Shown here one piece after another: positions 1 through 7,655 of a DNA stretch of 64,000 bases. Origin of the DNA: an uncultured Clostridia bacterium (GTDB lineage: Bacteria; Bacillota; Clostridia; Oscillospirales; Ruminococcaceae); assembly GCA_944386475.1 (NCBI GenBank), contig CALXBH010000079.1, positions 81,257 to 145,256 on the forward strand, read 5' to 3'. The notes beneath the pieces are model-generated. The model did no database searches. It worked only from the letters and a program-made list of their open reading frames with translations, and was not told the origin of the DNA. Numbering within the stretch: the stretch's first letter is position 1; every line of letters starts with the position of its first letter. Position numbers and translations under genes: made by a program.

Positions 1-1823
1 ACCACATAGTCGTCATCGTCGTTTAAACTGTCGAGGTCGGTGTAAAGGGCGACCTCCTCCAAAAAGCCGGCCAGGGTGGGTTCGTCGTTTTCCTCACTGT
101 ATTTGATGATGTTTGTTTTTAACTCGTTGACGTTTTCCAGGCGGTTTCTGCCCTCTTCCCCCTGGGCCTCCAAAGCCGTCCGGTAGCCGGAAACCTCGAT
201 GAGCTCGTCAAACAGCTCCTCTAAATCCCCTTCCTGCTCTTTTTGGCGCAAAGTCTCGATCATATCGGTAAAGGCGGTCAAAGGCTTTGCCTTTTTGGCA
301 AGCGCCGGGAAGGTGTCCGCCTCCCGGAGCACATGGTATAAGCTCTCCCCCATGCCGTCGGCGATTTCTTCCGCGGTGGTCAGGGTGGCGGCGCCGATCC
401 CCCGCTTGGGTTCGTTGATAATCCGCTTGAGGCGCACGCTGTCGCTTGGATTGTCGATTACGCACAGGTAGGACAACACGTCCTTGACCTCCTTGCGGTC
501 AAAAAACTTGGTGCCGCCCACAATTTTATAGGTGATCCCCATTTTCACAAAACAGCGCTCGATACTGGCCGACTGGGCGTTCATCCGGTAAAGTACCGCA
601 TGATCGGAAAACTTTCTCCCCTTCGCCACGTTTTCCATGATTTTGGAGGCGATAAACTCCCCTTCCGCCATCTCGTCGTACGCCCGGTAGACCTCTACCT
701 TTTCCCCTTCCCCGTTGGCGGTCCACAAATTTTTCCCCTTGCGCTCGATGTTGTTGCGGATCACGTCGTTGGCGGCGTTTAAAATATTCTGGGTGGAACG
801 GTAGTTTTGCTCTAAGCGGATCACCACCGCATTGTCAAACTGGTTTTCAAAGCTCAGGATATTTTCGATGGTGGCACCCCGGAACCGGTAGATACTCTGG
901 TCATCGTCACCCACCACGCAGAGGTTCTGATGCTTGGCGCTTAAAAGGCTCACCAGCTTGTACTGAGCGGTGTTGGTATCCTGATATTCGTCCACCAGGA
1001 TATAGCGGTAGCGGTTCTGGTATTTTTCCAGCACGTCGGGAAACTCCGAGAACAACCGCACCGTCAGACAGATAATATCGTCAAAATCCACGGCGTTGGA
1101 GTTTAACAGCCGGCGCTGATAGCTCTCATAAATTCGGCCGATCACCTGCCGGCGGTAATCATCCCCGGCGGTGCGCAGGTATTCCTGGGGGTCGACCATC
1201 TTGTCCTTGCTGCGGCTGATCTCCCCCAAAACGGATTTGGGCGGGAAATTTTTATCGCTGATGTTAAGCTCCTTGATGACATCCTTGAGCACCCGCTGGC
1301 TGTCGTCGGTGTCGTAGATGGTAAAGCTCCCGGTGTAGCCCAGCCGCTCGATCTCCCGGCGCAAAATCCGCACGCAGGAGGAATGGAAGGTGCCGGCGTT
1401 GATGTCCAGCGCTTTATCCCCCAGCATGGCGTACAGCCGGTCCTTCATCTCGTTGGCGGCTTTGTTGGTAAAGGTGATCGCCAAAATATTCCAGGGATTG
1501 ACGGGATAGACCGCCAACAGCCGCTTTTGACGCTCTTTATCCTCCGCTTTTCCCGCAGCTGCCTGCCGCAGAAAATCCAAATCCTCCCCGTCTAAGGAAT
1601 CCGGCATAAAATCAGACAGGTAGGCATTTCCGTAATCGATTAAATACGCGATGCGGTTGACAATCACGGTGGTTTTGCCGCTGCCCGCTCCCGCCAGGAT
1701 CAGCACCGGGCCTTTTGCCTGGAATACCGCTTTTTTCTGCATATCGTTCATACGGGAAAAATCCCTGTCCAAAATCTTCCGCTTTAACGACTGAAACTCT
1801 TCTGCTTGCTCCTTGGAAACCAT
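1..1823 (-). CDS. pcrA: ATP-dependent DNA helicase PcrA/UvrD family (3' part outside window)
   Basis: Superfamily 1 3'-5' DNA helicase used in repair and in clearing RecA or stalled polymerases. The protein starts MVSKEQAEEF at 1823 behind a good AAGGAG site and shows the Walker A motif AGAGSGKT at about residues 40-48. About 607 residues are visible and the reading frame runs off the left edge at LNDDDDYVV, just before the conserved motif V (LMTxHxxKGLE), so roughly the last fifth to sixth is missing from the window. Family identity is secure; PcrA rather than another UvrD paralogue is inferred from the Gram-positive context. It is divergent from the amidase gene to its right. Confidence 0.93.
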   Translation of the reverse strand, partial: MVSKEQAEEFQSLKRKILDRDFSRMNDMQKKAVFQAKGPVLILAGAGSGKTTVIVNRIAYLIDYGNAYLSDFMPDSLDGEDLDFLRQAAAGKAEDKERQKRLLAVYPVNPWNILAITFTNKAANEMKDRLYAMLGDKALDINAGTFHSSCVRILRREIERLGYTGSFTIYDTDDSQRVLKDVIKELNISDKNFPPKSVLGEISRSKDKMVDPQEYLRTAGDDYRRQVIGRIYESYQRRLLNSNAVDFDDIICLTVRLFSEFPDVLEKYQNRYRYILVDEYQDTNTAQYKLVSLLSAKHQNLCVVGDDDQSIYRFRGATIENILSFENQFDNAVVIRLEQNYRSTQNILNAANDVIRNNIERKGKNLWTANGEGEKVEVYRAYDEMAEGEFIASKIMENVAKGRKFSDHAVLYRMNAQSASIERCFVKMGITYKIVGGTKFFDRKEVKDVLSYLCVIDNPSDSVRLKRIINEPKRGIGAATLTTAEEIADGMGESLYHVLREADTFPALAKKAKPLTAFTDMIETLRQKEQEGDLEELFDELIEVSGYRTALEAQGEEGRNRLENVNELKTNIIKYSEENDEPTLAGFLEEVALYTDLDSLNDDDDYV

Positions 1824-1869
1824 GTAACTCTCCTTCTAATCCTTTTGATAAACAGACGCTATTGATGGT

Positions 1870-1878
1870 ATTATAGCA
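1870..1878 (-). promoter_or_regulatory. Extended -10 promoter for pcrA
   Basis: On the minus strand TGC-TATAAT lies about 47 bases before the pcrA start. No convincing -35 hexamer is present at 17 bases, so the TGn extension probably carries recognition. Inference from motif only. Confidence 0.5.
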
Positions 1879-1984
1879 TACTGGAACACAATTTGGTAGG
1901 CAAAAATTTTTGTTTCATGCTCCTGCCCTTGTGCATATCCGAAAAATCCTCTTTCCATACTAATAAAAAGGGGGTGCCGGCGTT

Positions 1985-2260
1985 ATGCTGAAAAAATCGG
2001 AACCAACATTTGAAAAAGCGGTGGATTGTTTCACTATTAAAGACGCCACCTTACTTCAGGAAAGACAAAAGCCAATAAGCCCAGCGCCGCCGTTTGGCGT
2101 TTGTTTAAACATCCGGCAGCCTTTTTGCTGGATATTGCCGCCTAAAAGCTGGGAGCACTGGCGCGGGCGCTTCCCGAAGAGAATTGCCGGTTCAAAAGAC
2201 TTTTCGCCGCCGTGGGAAGCAAAGGAGCCCGGTTTCCCACGACGGTTTCCTCCGTGCTGA
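1985..2260 (+). CDS. Doubtful 91-codon ORF in an unexplained transcribed segment
   Basis: An ATG with a purine-rich upstream stretch (AAAAAGGGGG, spacing about 10) opens a 91-codon frame that matches no family I recognise. The predicted protein is rich in Pro, Trp, Arg and Lys (many PP, KR and FP pairs) and has no hydrophobic core, which looks more like translated non-coding sequence than a folded protein. An 89-codon frame lies on the opposite strand (2056-2325). A strong plus-strand terminator follows at 2294-2330, so a short plus-strand transcript is likely here whether or not it is translated. Alternatives: small RNA, or a degenerate gene remnant. Confidence 0.2.
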   Translation: MLKKSEPTFEKAVDCFTIKDATLLQERQKPISPAPPFGVCLNIRQPFCWILPPKSWEHWRGRFPKRIAGSKDFSPPWEAKEPGFPRRFPPC

Positions 2261-2293
2261 CAAGGGGCTTTCAAAAGAATCAAATCAGCAGGT

Positions 2294-2331
2294 AAAAGAT
2301 GGGGCCGCATACAGTGCGGCCCCATCTTTTC
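2294..2331 (+). terminator. Strong intrinsic terminator with no obvious gene upstream
   Basis: A 16-bp perfect stem (AAAAGATGGGGCCGCA paired with its complement) with loop TACAG, ending in TTTTCT. It lies between the divergent pcrA and amidase genes, so it must end a short plus-strand transcript that starts after about 1880. Confidence 0.85.
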
Positions 2332-2416
2332 TATAAAAACACCGGAAACTATCGCCTTTTCCTTTCATACACTATCACTGAACCCCTATTTTCAGATGCG
2401 GAAAGGAATGGCGTCC

Positions 2417-3157
2417 ATGCCCACTATCTATTTAAGCCCCTCCACCCAGGAGAGCAATCTATACGTCAACGGCGGTACCGAGGAATACTACATGAACCGG
2501 ATCGCCGACGCGATGATCCCCTATCTGCGCTCCAGCGGCATCCAGTACACCCGCAACACGCCCCAGATGACCGCCGCTTCCTCCATCCGGCAGTCCAACG
2601 CCGGCAACTATGACCTGCATGTGTCCATCCACTCCAATGCCGCGCCGGAATCCCGGTACGGACAGGTGCAGGGCACCGATGTTTATTACGCTCCCAACAG
2701 CCAAAGCGGCAAACGGTTTGCCGAGATTTTAGCGAACAACATGAAGCGGATCTATCCCAATCCCGACCTGGTGCGGGCGCTGCCCACCACTTCGTTAGGG
2801 GAGGTCACCCGCACCCGTGCACCGGCCGCCCTGATCGAGGTGGCGTATCATGACAATCCCGAAGATGCCCAGTGGATCAAAAGCAACATCGAAAACATCG
2901 CCCGCGTTATCGTCCAGTCTATCGACGAATATTTCGGCCTGCCCTTTGTCCCGCCGCAGACGCCCCAAACCGGCACGGTCCGGGTAAATTCCGGGCGCTT
3001 AAACATCCGCAGCAAGCCGTCTGTGAATTCCGCTATTCTGGCGCAGGCCCCCAACGGAAGCACCCTAACCGTGCTGGGGGAATACCGCGACTGGTATGTG
3101 GTCAACTACCAGGGGACGGTGGGGTACGCAAACAAGGCCTATATCAATCTCATGTAG
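2417..3157 (+). CDS. N-acetylmuramoyl-L-alanine amidase with C-terminal SH3b domain
   Basis: Peptidoglycan hydrolase predicted to cut the amide bond between MurNAc and L-Ala. Residues 1-170 resemble the Amidase_3 fold: a GTEEYYMNRIADAM segment, HVSIHSNA (metal-binding His) and ALIEVAYHDN (catalytic Glu region). Residues about 185-246 form an SH3b cell-wall-binding domain (VRVNSGRLNIRSKPS). The start MPTIYLSP at 2417 is preferred because the GAAAGGA site sits 9 bases before it; upstream ATGs at 2396 and 2408 are too close to or before that site. There is no signal peptide. The first zinc ligand motif of the family (DPGHGG) is replaced by SPSTQ, a variant I associate with some clostridial amidases. 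The gene is monocistronic, with a terminator just after it. Confidence 0.85.
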   Translation: MPTIYLSPSTQESNLYVNGGTEEYYMNRIADAMIPYLRSSGIQYTRNTPQMTAASSIRQSNAGNYDLHVSIHSNAAPESRYGQVQGTDVYYAPNSQSGKRFAEILANNMKRIYPNPDLVRALPTTSLGEVTRTRAPAALIEVAYHDNPEDAQWIKSNIENIARVIVQSIDEYFGLPFVPPQTPQTGTVRVNSGRLNIRSKPSVNSAILAQAPNGSTLTVLGEYRDWYVVNYQGTVGYANKAYINLM

Positions 3158-3185
3158 ATAAGACATCAAACCGGCACAGATACGC

Positions 3186-3230
3186 AAAGGAGCTGCTGCA
3201 AAGCTTTTGTTTTGCAGCAGCTCCTTTTAT
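3186..3230. terminator. Bidirectional terminator between amidase and ZIP transporter
   Basis: A 17-bp perfect inverted repeat (AAAGGAGCTGCTGCAAA) with a 7-base loop, flanked by T runs on the plus side and A runs that serve the minus strand. It sits between two convergent genes and can end both. Confidence 0.85.
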
Positions 3231-3269
3231 AACGGCAATTCCCGGTTTACAAGAGCGAACGGGGGCAGG

Positions 3270-4061
3270 TTATCCCAAGGCGATGTCCAGCACCATCATC
3301 ACCGCAAAGCCCAGCATTGCCCCAAACGTCCCCGCATGGGAGTGGCCGCCTCCGTGTGCTTCGGGAACCAGTTCCTCCACCACTACGTAGATCATCGCCC
3401 CGGCGGCAAAGGACAGCAAAAACGGCATGACCTGGGCCACCGTGACCGCCAGCACCACGCCGATGATACCGGCCACCGGCTCCACAACGCCCGAAAGGGT
3501 TCCATACAAAAACGCCTTGGGGGAAGATACCCCTTCCTTTTTCAGGGGCAGAGAGATGGCCGCCCCCTCCGGCAGGTTTTGCAGCGCCATACCGATGGAC
3601 AGCGCCAGCGCTCCGGCAAAGGTGGCGGGGGCGCCGGTTTCGGCGGCCAGGGCAAAGGACAACCCCACCGCCATCCCCTCGGGGATGTTGTGAAGGGTCA
3701 CCGCCAGCACCAGCATGGTAGTGCGTTTAAAAGAGCTGTGAACTCCTTCCGGCTTGTCCGCCCCCACATGAAGGTGGGGCAGAATTTTATCCAGTAAAAA
3801 CAAAAACAGACCGCCGATGACAAACCCTCCGGCGGCGGGGATCCATTCCGCCATGCCCTGTTCTTCCGCCATCTCAATGGCGGGCAGCAAAAGAGACCAC
3901 ACCGAAGCCGCGATCATCACGCCGGAGGCAAAGCCCAAAAACGCCTTGTGGGCGCTGACCGAGCCGTCCTTTTTGACGAAAAACACCGCGGCCGAGCCGA
4001 TCATGGTGGCCAAAAACGTAAAACCTGTTCCCAACAGCGCTAAGACAAGGGGATTATTCAC
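3270..4061 (-). CDS. ZIP family divalent metal transporter (ZupT-like)
   Basis: Integral membrane protein of about 263 residues with around eight hydrophobic segments. It carries the two signature metal-site helices of ZIP proteins: HNIPEGMAVG (about residues 145-155) and QNLPEGAAIS (about 187-197). A cytoplasmic loop with His residues (PHLHVGADK) precedes the first. Predicted to import zinc or related divalent ions; substrate cannot be told from sequence. The start codon is GTG at 4061 with AAAGGA upstream. The C-terminal region contains a GGGHSHAG stretch, another likely metal-touching loop. Only about 34 bases separate it from the cysteine-synthase-like gene upstream, so the two are probably co-transcribed. 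Confidence 0.9.
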   Translation of the reverse strand: MNNPLVLALLGTGFTFLATMIGSAAVFFVKKDGSVSAHKAFLGFASGVMIAASVWSLLLPAIEMAEEQGMAEWIPAAGGFVIGGLFLFLLDKILPHLHVGADKPEGVHSSFKRTTMLVLAVTLHNIPEGMAVGLSFALAAETGAPATFAGALALSIGMALQNLPEGAAISLPLKKEGVSSPKAFLYGTLSGVVEPVAGIIGVVLAVTVAQVMPFLLSFAAGAMIYVVVEELVPEAHGGGHSHAGTFGAMLGFAVMMVLDIALG

Positions 4062-4095
4062 AGCCCCACATCCTTTCTGTTTCGATCTGTCCCCG

Positions 4096-5094
4096 TTACC
4101 GGTGGGCGATCATCTCCAAAAGCTCCACGTCCTTGGAGAGCATTCCCTCCTTCACCACCGGCGGGTCGGAGTAATCGGTGGACAGATATTTTTTATTATC
4201 ATCGGCAAAAACCGTGACGATGATACTGTCCGGGCCTAAAATCTCCTGAGCTTTAATGCAGCCTAGAAAGTTTGCCCCGGAAGAAACGCCGATGCCGATG
4301 CCAAACCGCTGAGACAGCATCCGGGCCATGACAATGGAATCCCCGTCGTCCACGGCGATGATATCATCCACCTTGTTCCGGGTGATGATGTCCGGCACAA
4401 ACTCGTCCGAAATCCCCTGGATCCGGTGGCGGCCTACCCGGTAGCCGGTGGACAGGGTGGGAGAGTTTTCTGGCTCTAACGGAAAGGTTTTCGCATCCGG
4501 ATTTTTTTCTTTGAGCCTCCTGCCGATTCCCACGGCAGTGCCGCCGGTGCCCACGCCCGCCACCACTCCGTCCGGGACAAGGGAAAGCGCTTCCAGCTGG
4601 CGGAGGATCTCCTCCCCGGTACCGTAATAATGAGCCTCGATATTATCTTCGTTTTCAAACTGCCTGGGCAGGAAAACATGGCCGTTTTGGGCCAGCTCTT
4701 CCGCCATGCGGATGGAACCTAAAAAGCCCCCTTCTTCCCGGGAGACCAGGCGCACCGTGGCGCCAAAGCTTTCCATCAGCGAGATGCGCTCCCGGCTCAT
4801 CCAATCGGGCATAAAGATCACCACCGGATGGCCTAAATACCGGCCGATGGCGGAAAAGGATATCCCCGTATTGCCGCTGGTGGCCTCCGCAATGGTGTCG
4901 CCGGGCTGGATGGTCCCCTCCCGGTAAGCCTTTTCCAAAATATAAAAGGCCACCCGGTCTTTGACACTGCCGGTCATGTTATACCATTCCGCCTTGGCAA
5001 ACAGCCGGCGGAGCTGCCCCCGGTACCGGTAGCGGATCTCCAGCAAAGGGGTGTTCCCCACCATCGGCGACAGTTTCTCGAACAACTCGTTCAT
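4096..5094 (-). CDS. PLP-dependent cysteine synthase / cystathionine beta-synthase family protein
   Basis: Fold-type II pyridoxal-phosphate enzyme of 332 residues. The Schiff-base lysine is in TGSVKDR (about residue 45), the substrate loop is TSGNTGI (about 88-94), the phosphate-binding loop GTGGT (about 190) and the pyridine-nitrogen Ser in VSSGAN (near residue 280). This matches O-acetylserine sulfhydrylase (CysK) and its relatives, which make cysteine from sulfide. The C-terminal 40 residues (STDYSDPPVVKEGMLSKDVELLEMI) differ from classical CysK and resemble a clade seen in Clostridia, so exact substrate is uncertain. No cysE lies nearby. Likely upstream partner of the ZIP gene in one transcript. 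Confidence 0.85.
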   Translation of the reverse strand: MNELFEKLSPMVGNTPLLEIRYRYRGQLRRLFAKAEWYNMTGSVKDRVAFYILEKAYREGTIQPGDTIAEATSGNTGISFSAIGRYLGHPVVIFMPDWMSRERISLMESFGATVRLVSREEGGFLGSIRMAEELAQNGHVFLPRQFENEDNIEAHYYGTGEEILRQLEALSLVPDGVVAGVGTGGTAVGIGRRLKEKNPDAKTFPLEPENSPTLSTGYRVGRHRIQGISDEFVPDIITRNKVDDIIAVDDGDSIVMARMLSQRFGIGIGVSSGANFLGCIKAQEILGPDSIIVTVFADDNKKYLSTDYSDPPVVKEGMLSKDVELLEMIAHR

Positions 5095-5189
5095 CCTATT
5101 CGTCCCTTCATGGCTTTTCTGTCTTTTAAAGGAAAAGCCGTCTCAGTCTGTTGGTTAATTGTCTGTCTTGGTTGTATTTATCATATGTT

Positions 5190-5550
5190 ATTGTATGCAC
5201 TCGCCCACCAGCTTGTTGACCAAGGCTCCGTCGGCTTTTCCCAAAGAGAAAAGCCAGCTTAATTTGCTAGTGAGCTATTTTGACTATGCTTATTGTATGC
5301 ACTCGCCCACCAGCTTGTTGACCAAGGCTCCGTCGGCTTTTCCCAAAGGGAAAAGCCAGCTTAATTTGCTAGTGAGCTATTTTGACTATGCTTACTGTAT
5401 GCACTCGCCCACCAGCTTGTTGACCAAGGCTCCATCGGCTTTTCACAAAGGGAAAAGCCAGCTTAATTCGCTAGTGAGCTATCTTGACCGTGCTTACTGT
5501 ATACACTCGCCCACCAGTTTGTTGACTAAAGCGCCATCGGCTTTTCCCTT
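5190..5550 (-). repeat. Four tandem copies, 102-bp period, built from the 3' end of yqeY
   Basis: Copies begin at 5190, 5292, 5394 and 5496, exactly 102 bp apart. About 55 bp of each unit is homologous to the last 18 codons and stop of yqeY (ADGALVNKLVGECIQ then stop). The three downstream units then continue with a near-perfect palindrome (arms GGCTTTTCCC and GGGAAAAGCC around AAA; at 5233-5255, 5335-5357 and 5437-5459) and a shared tail containing TTGCTAGTGAGCTATTTTGAC. The fourth unit is the real gene end and diverges after the coding part. The downstream copies resemble each other more than they resemble the gene, with changes mostly at third codon positions. Either a tandem duplication or nested attachment-site-like scars would explain this. 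Confidence 0.95.
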
Positions 5551-5940
5551 TACTTTAGGCATCAGCACCTTCATAATAGCGCCCTTATCCTTGGCGGAGG
5601 GTTCTGAAATACCAAGCTCTTTTAAAACTTCGCCGATCACCTGGCGGATCTCCTCCTCGCTCATGGACTTGGGGGCATACTGCTCCATCACCTGGATGCG
5701 CAGGCGGCACTGGTCGATAATGTCCGTCCGGTCGGAAGGCGCGCTTTCCATGGTCTCCCGAGTCTGCTTGATTTCTTTTAAGATGATGGCGTCTTCCTCC
5801 TGCTCGGTGAGGTCTTCCCGCTTATCCTTTGCTTTCCCCTTTAAGGCGGTCAGCAGGATGGAGAGGGCGTCTTTTTTCTCCATCTCCTTGTTTTTAAGCG
5901 CCTGCATCATCGCTTTTTGAATATCCTGTGTCTTGCTCAT
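5494..5940 (-). CDS. yqeY: GatB/YqeY domain-containing protein
   Basis: Protein of 148 residues matching the YqeY family, which is related to the tail domain of the GatB amidotransferase subunit and probably contacts tRNA. Typical features are the start MSKTQDIQKAMMQALKNKE, the middle IILKEIKQTRETMES region, and the C-terminal AKDKGAIMKVLMPKVKGKADGALVNKLV block. The start at 5940 is chosen because AAAGGGA lies 8-10 bases upstream; an earlier frame-open region back to 5994 lies in the terminator. Its 3' end is duplicated three times downstream (see repeat). The family's precise role is not established. Confidence 0.9.
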   Translation of the reverse strand: MSKTQDIQKAMMQALKNKEMEKKDALSILLTALKGKAKDKREDLTEQEEDAIILKEIKQTRETMESAPSDRTDIIDQCRLRIQVMEQYAPKSMSEEEIRQVIGEVLKELGISEPSAKDKGAIMKVLMPKVKGKADGALVNKLVGECIQ

Positions 5941-5972
5941 AGCTACTCGTCCCTTTCTGAACAAATATATGG

Positions 5973-6005
5973 AAAAAAGAGGATGAGCGCTCATCCTCTT
6001 TTTCT
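5973..6005 (-). terminator. Terminator of the lectin gene
   Basis: Perfect palindrome centred at about 5988 (GAGGATGAGC paired with GCTCATCCTC) flanked by A and T runs. It ends minus-strand transcripts from the ricin-type lectin gene immediately before yqeY. Confidence 0.85.
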
Positions 6006-6022
6006 GGCACTATCCGTTTGTG

Positions 6023-6814
6023 TTATTTTTTGGAGCCGGAAACGGGTTTTTCGGGTTTTTCCGGCGCCGCTTTTTTGTCCGCAGCTTTAGCAGCGGGTTT
6101 TGCTTCCACAACAGCTACCGGCTCGGGCTTTTTCTCTACAATTTTAGCGGGTTCCTCTTTTTTCTCCGCCAGCTTGGCCGGAGCCGCTTTAGTGATCGCA
6201 GCTTTCTTTTCCGCCGCTTTAGGAGCCGCCTTTTTCTCCGCAGCTTTGGAGGCCGTTTTCTTGGTTGCTTTAGAAGCTGTCTTTTCCGCCGTTTTGGATG
6301 CGGTCTTTTTAGCTGCCGGTTTTTTCGCGGGAGCTTTTTTCTCCGCCGGAGGCTCGCCCACGGCTTCTAAAACCCACTGCTGGTTTTCGCCGTTTACATC
6401 CTCCCAGATCTGGATGTGATTGCCTTCTACTGCACTGATTCCCACAACATCCAGGCACTTGTTGGCAGCCTTGCAGAGAATGGTGTAAGCGCCGCCATCC
6501 TTGGTTTTGCGAATCGACCACTCCTGAGTGGGAGCGTCGATATCCTCCCACAAATGAACCCAAACGCCGCTGTCCATAGCGCCATACATAATATCGATCA
6601 CATCGCCGTTTGCGCAGTTCACAATCTTATAGGCACCGCCGGCTAATTTTTTCAGCTTCCAGCGCTGGCTGTCGCTGCCGTTGGGGGCCGCCAGAATGAT
6701 GGAGCCGTCACTGGCCTGAAGGGCAAGTTCGTTTACTCTCGTCAGGATCACATATTCGCCGCCTGACTTAACCGGGCTTAACGTGCGTTTTTGCTCCTGC
6801 ATATTTTTGTCCAT
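6023..6814 (-). CDS. Ricin B-type lectin domain protein with Lys/Ala/Pro-rich tail
   Basis: About 263 residues in two parts. Residues about 15-155 form a beta-trefoil ricin-type lectin (RICIN) domain with three QxW signatures: SQRWKL, TQEWSI and NQQWVL, one per trefoil lobe. Residues about 155-263 are low complexity and strongly basic with repeated KKA, AEKK, ASK and PAKK units, like the tails of histone H1 or chlamydial Hc proteins. There is no signal peptide or membrane segment, so it should stay in the cytoplasm unless exported by another route. The start at 6814 is set by AAAGGAGT about 10 bases upstream; ATG at 6823 is too close. Sugar-binding is predicted from the family; binding of nucleic acid or anionic polymer by the tail is inference. 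Confidence 0.8.
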   Translation of the reverse strand: MDKNMQEQKRTLSPVKSGGEYVILTRVNELALQASDGSIILAAPNGSDSQRWKLKKLAGGAYKIVNCANGDVIDIMYGAMDSGVWVHLWEDIDAPTQEWSIRKTKDGGAYTILCKAANKCLDVVGISAVEGNHIQIWEDVNGENQQWVLEAVGEPPAEKKAPAKKPAAKKTASKTAEKTASKATKKTASKAAEKKAAPKAAEKKAAITKAAPAKLAEKKEEPAKIVEKKPEPVAVVEAKPAAKAADKKAAPEKPEKPVSGSKK

Positions 6815-6868
6815 CACAATCATACTCCTTTAAAAGAAAGGTTAACTCCGGGGTTTTTATATAAGGCT

Positions 6869-6898
6869 ATTATATAGCAATTTCCCCGTGGCTGTCAA
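6869..6898 (-). promoter_or_regulatory. Sigma-A type promoter of the lectin gene
   Basis: Minus strand TTGACA (6898-6893), 18-base spacer, TATAAT (6874-6869), about 55 bases before the start codon. Both hexamers match consensus exactly, suggesting strong constitutive expression. Confidence 0.8.
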
Positions 6899-7013
6899 CA
6901 GATTTCACCGCTTCTTTACACGGAAAATGCCCTGTTTAAGCGGTTTGACACAACCATAGTGTACAATATTCCCCTTGCGAAAAAAGCCGAAAAGCGCGTC
7001 TTTATCCAGACCG

Positions 7014-7655
7014 TCAGATCCACTGCAAAAGATCATGAGGGGTGTCTGCCAGATAATCCGCACCGGCATCCATAAGCTCCTTGCGGGGACGAAACCCCCA
7101 GGTCACCCCTACCGCTTTGACGCCTGCGTTGTGGCCGGTGAAGATGTCCACGTTGGAATCCCCGATAAACAGGGTCTCCTCCGGGGAACCCCCAAGGGTT
7201 TCCATAGTAAATGAAAGGGAGGCGGGATCGGGTTTTTTCGGGAATTTTGGGCTGTTTCCCATCGCGCAGTCAAAAAACCCGGGGGCAAACTCCGACACGA
7301 TCTGCACCGCAAACTCATGAGGCTTGTTGGAGATCACCGCCAGCTTGATCCCCTTTTGCTTTAATTCCTGAAGCAGCGGAAGAATCCCCGGGTAAAACGC
7401 GGTATGCACATGATAATGGGTGGCGTAATAAGCGTCAAAATCCGCCTTAATTTTTTTAAGAAGCTCGGGAGTCCCTTTCCCGCCTGCGGCGCGCTCCACC
7501 AGCTTAAACACCCCGTCCCCTACAAAATAACGGTATTCCTCCAGTTCTTTTGCAGGCAGGCCGTTTTTTTTAAGGGCAAAGTTGGTAGCGCAGGCTAAAT
7601 CCTCCAACGAATTGACCAGCGTACCGTCCAAATCAAATACACAGCAACGGATCAT
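7014..7655 (-). CDS. gph: HAD family phosphoglycolate phosphatase-like hydrolase
   Basis: Protein of 213 residues in the haloacid dehalogenase superfamily. It has motif I FDLDGTLVNS (residues 7-16), motif II VISNKP (about 106-111), the motif III lysine near SPKFPKKPDP and motif IV GDSNVDIFTGHNAG (about 168-181), plus a helical cap between motifs I and II. This pattern is that of Gph-type phosphatases, which remove 2-phosphoglycolate left from DNA repair or act on other small phosphates. The start overlaps the trmB stop by one base (TAATG), so it is translationally coupled to trmB. Confidence 0.85.
   Translation of the reverse strand: MIRCCVFDLDGTLVNSLEDLACATNFALKKNGLPAKELEEYRYFVGDGVFKLVERAAGGKGTPELLKKIKADFDAYYATHYHVHTAFYPGILPLLQELKQKGIKLAVISNKPHEFAVQIVSEFAPGFFDCAMGNSPKFPKKPDPASLSFTMETLGGSPEETLFIGDSNVDIFTGHNAGVKAVGVTWGFRPRKELMDAGADYLADTPHDLLQWI

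Noticed and set aside
5190..5550. Possible CRISPR array from the regular repeats
   Set aside because: Units are 102 bp with no variable spacers, end in a gene 3' terminus, and no cas gene is present.
5159..5920. A 253-codon plus-strand frame over the yqeY repeats, giving a repetitive protein (HSPTSLLTKAPSAF units)
   Set aside because: It is the antisense reading of the tandem repeats and of yqeY. The 102-bp period is a multiple of three, which keeps the frame open by chance; the real coding strand is minus.
6018..6419. Ala/Phe/Ser-rich plus-strand ORFs opposite the lectin tail
   Set aside because: They are complements of the Lys/Ala-rich repeats and have no independent ribosome site.
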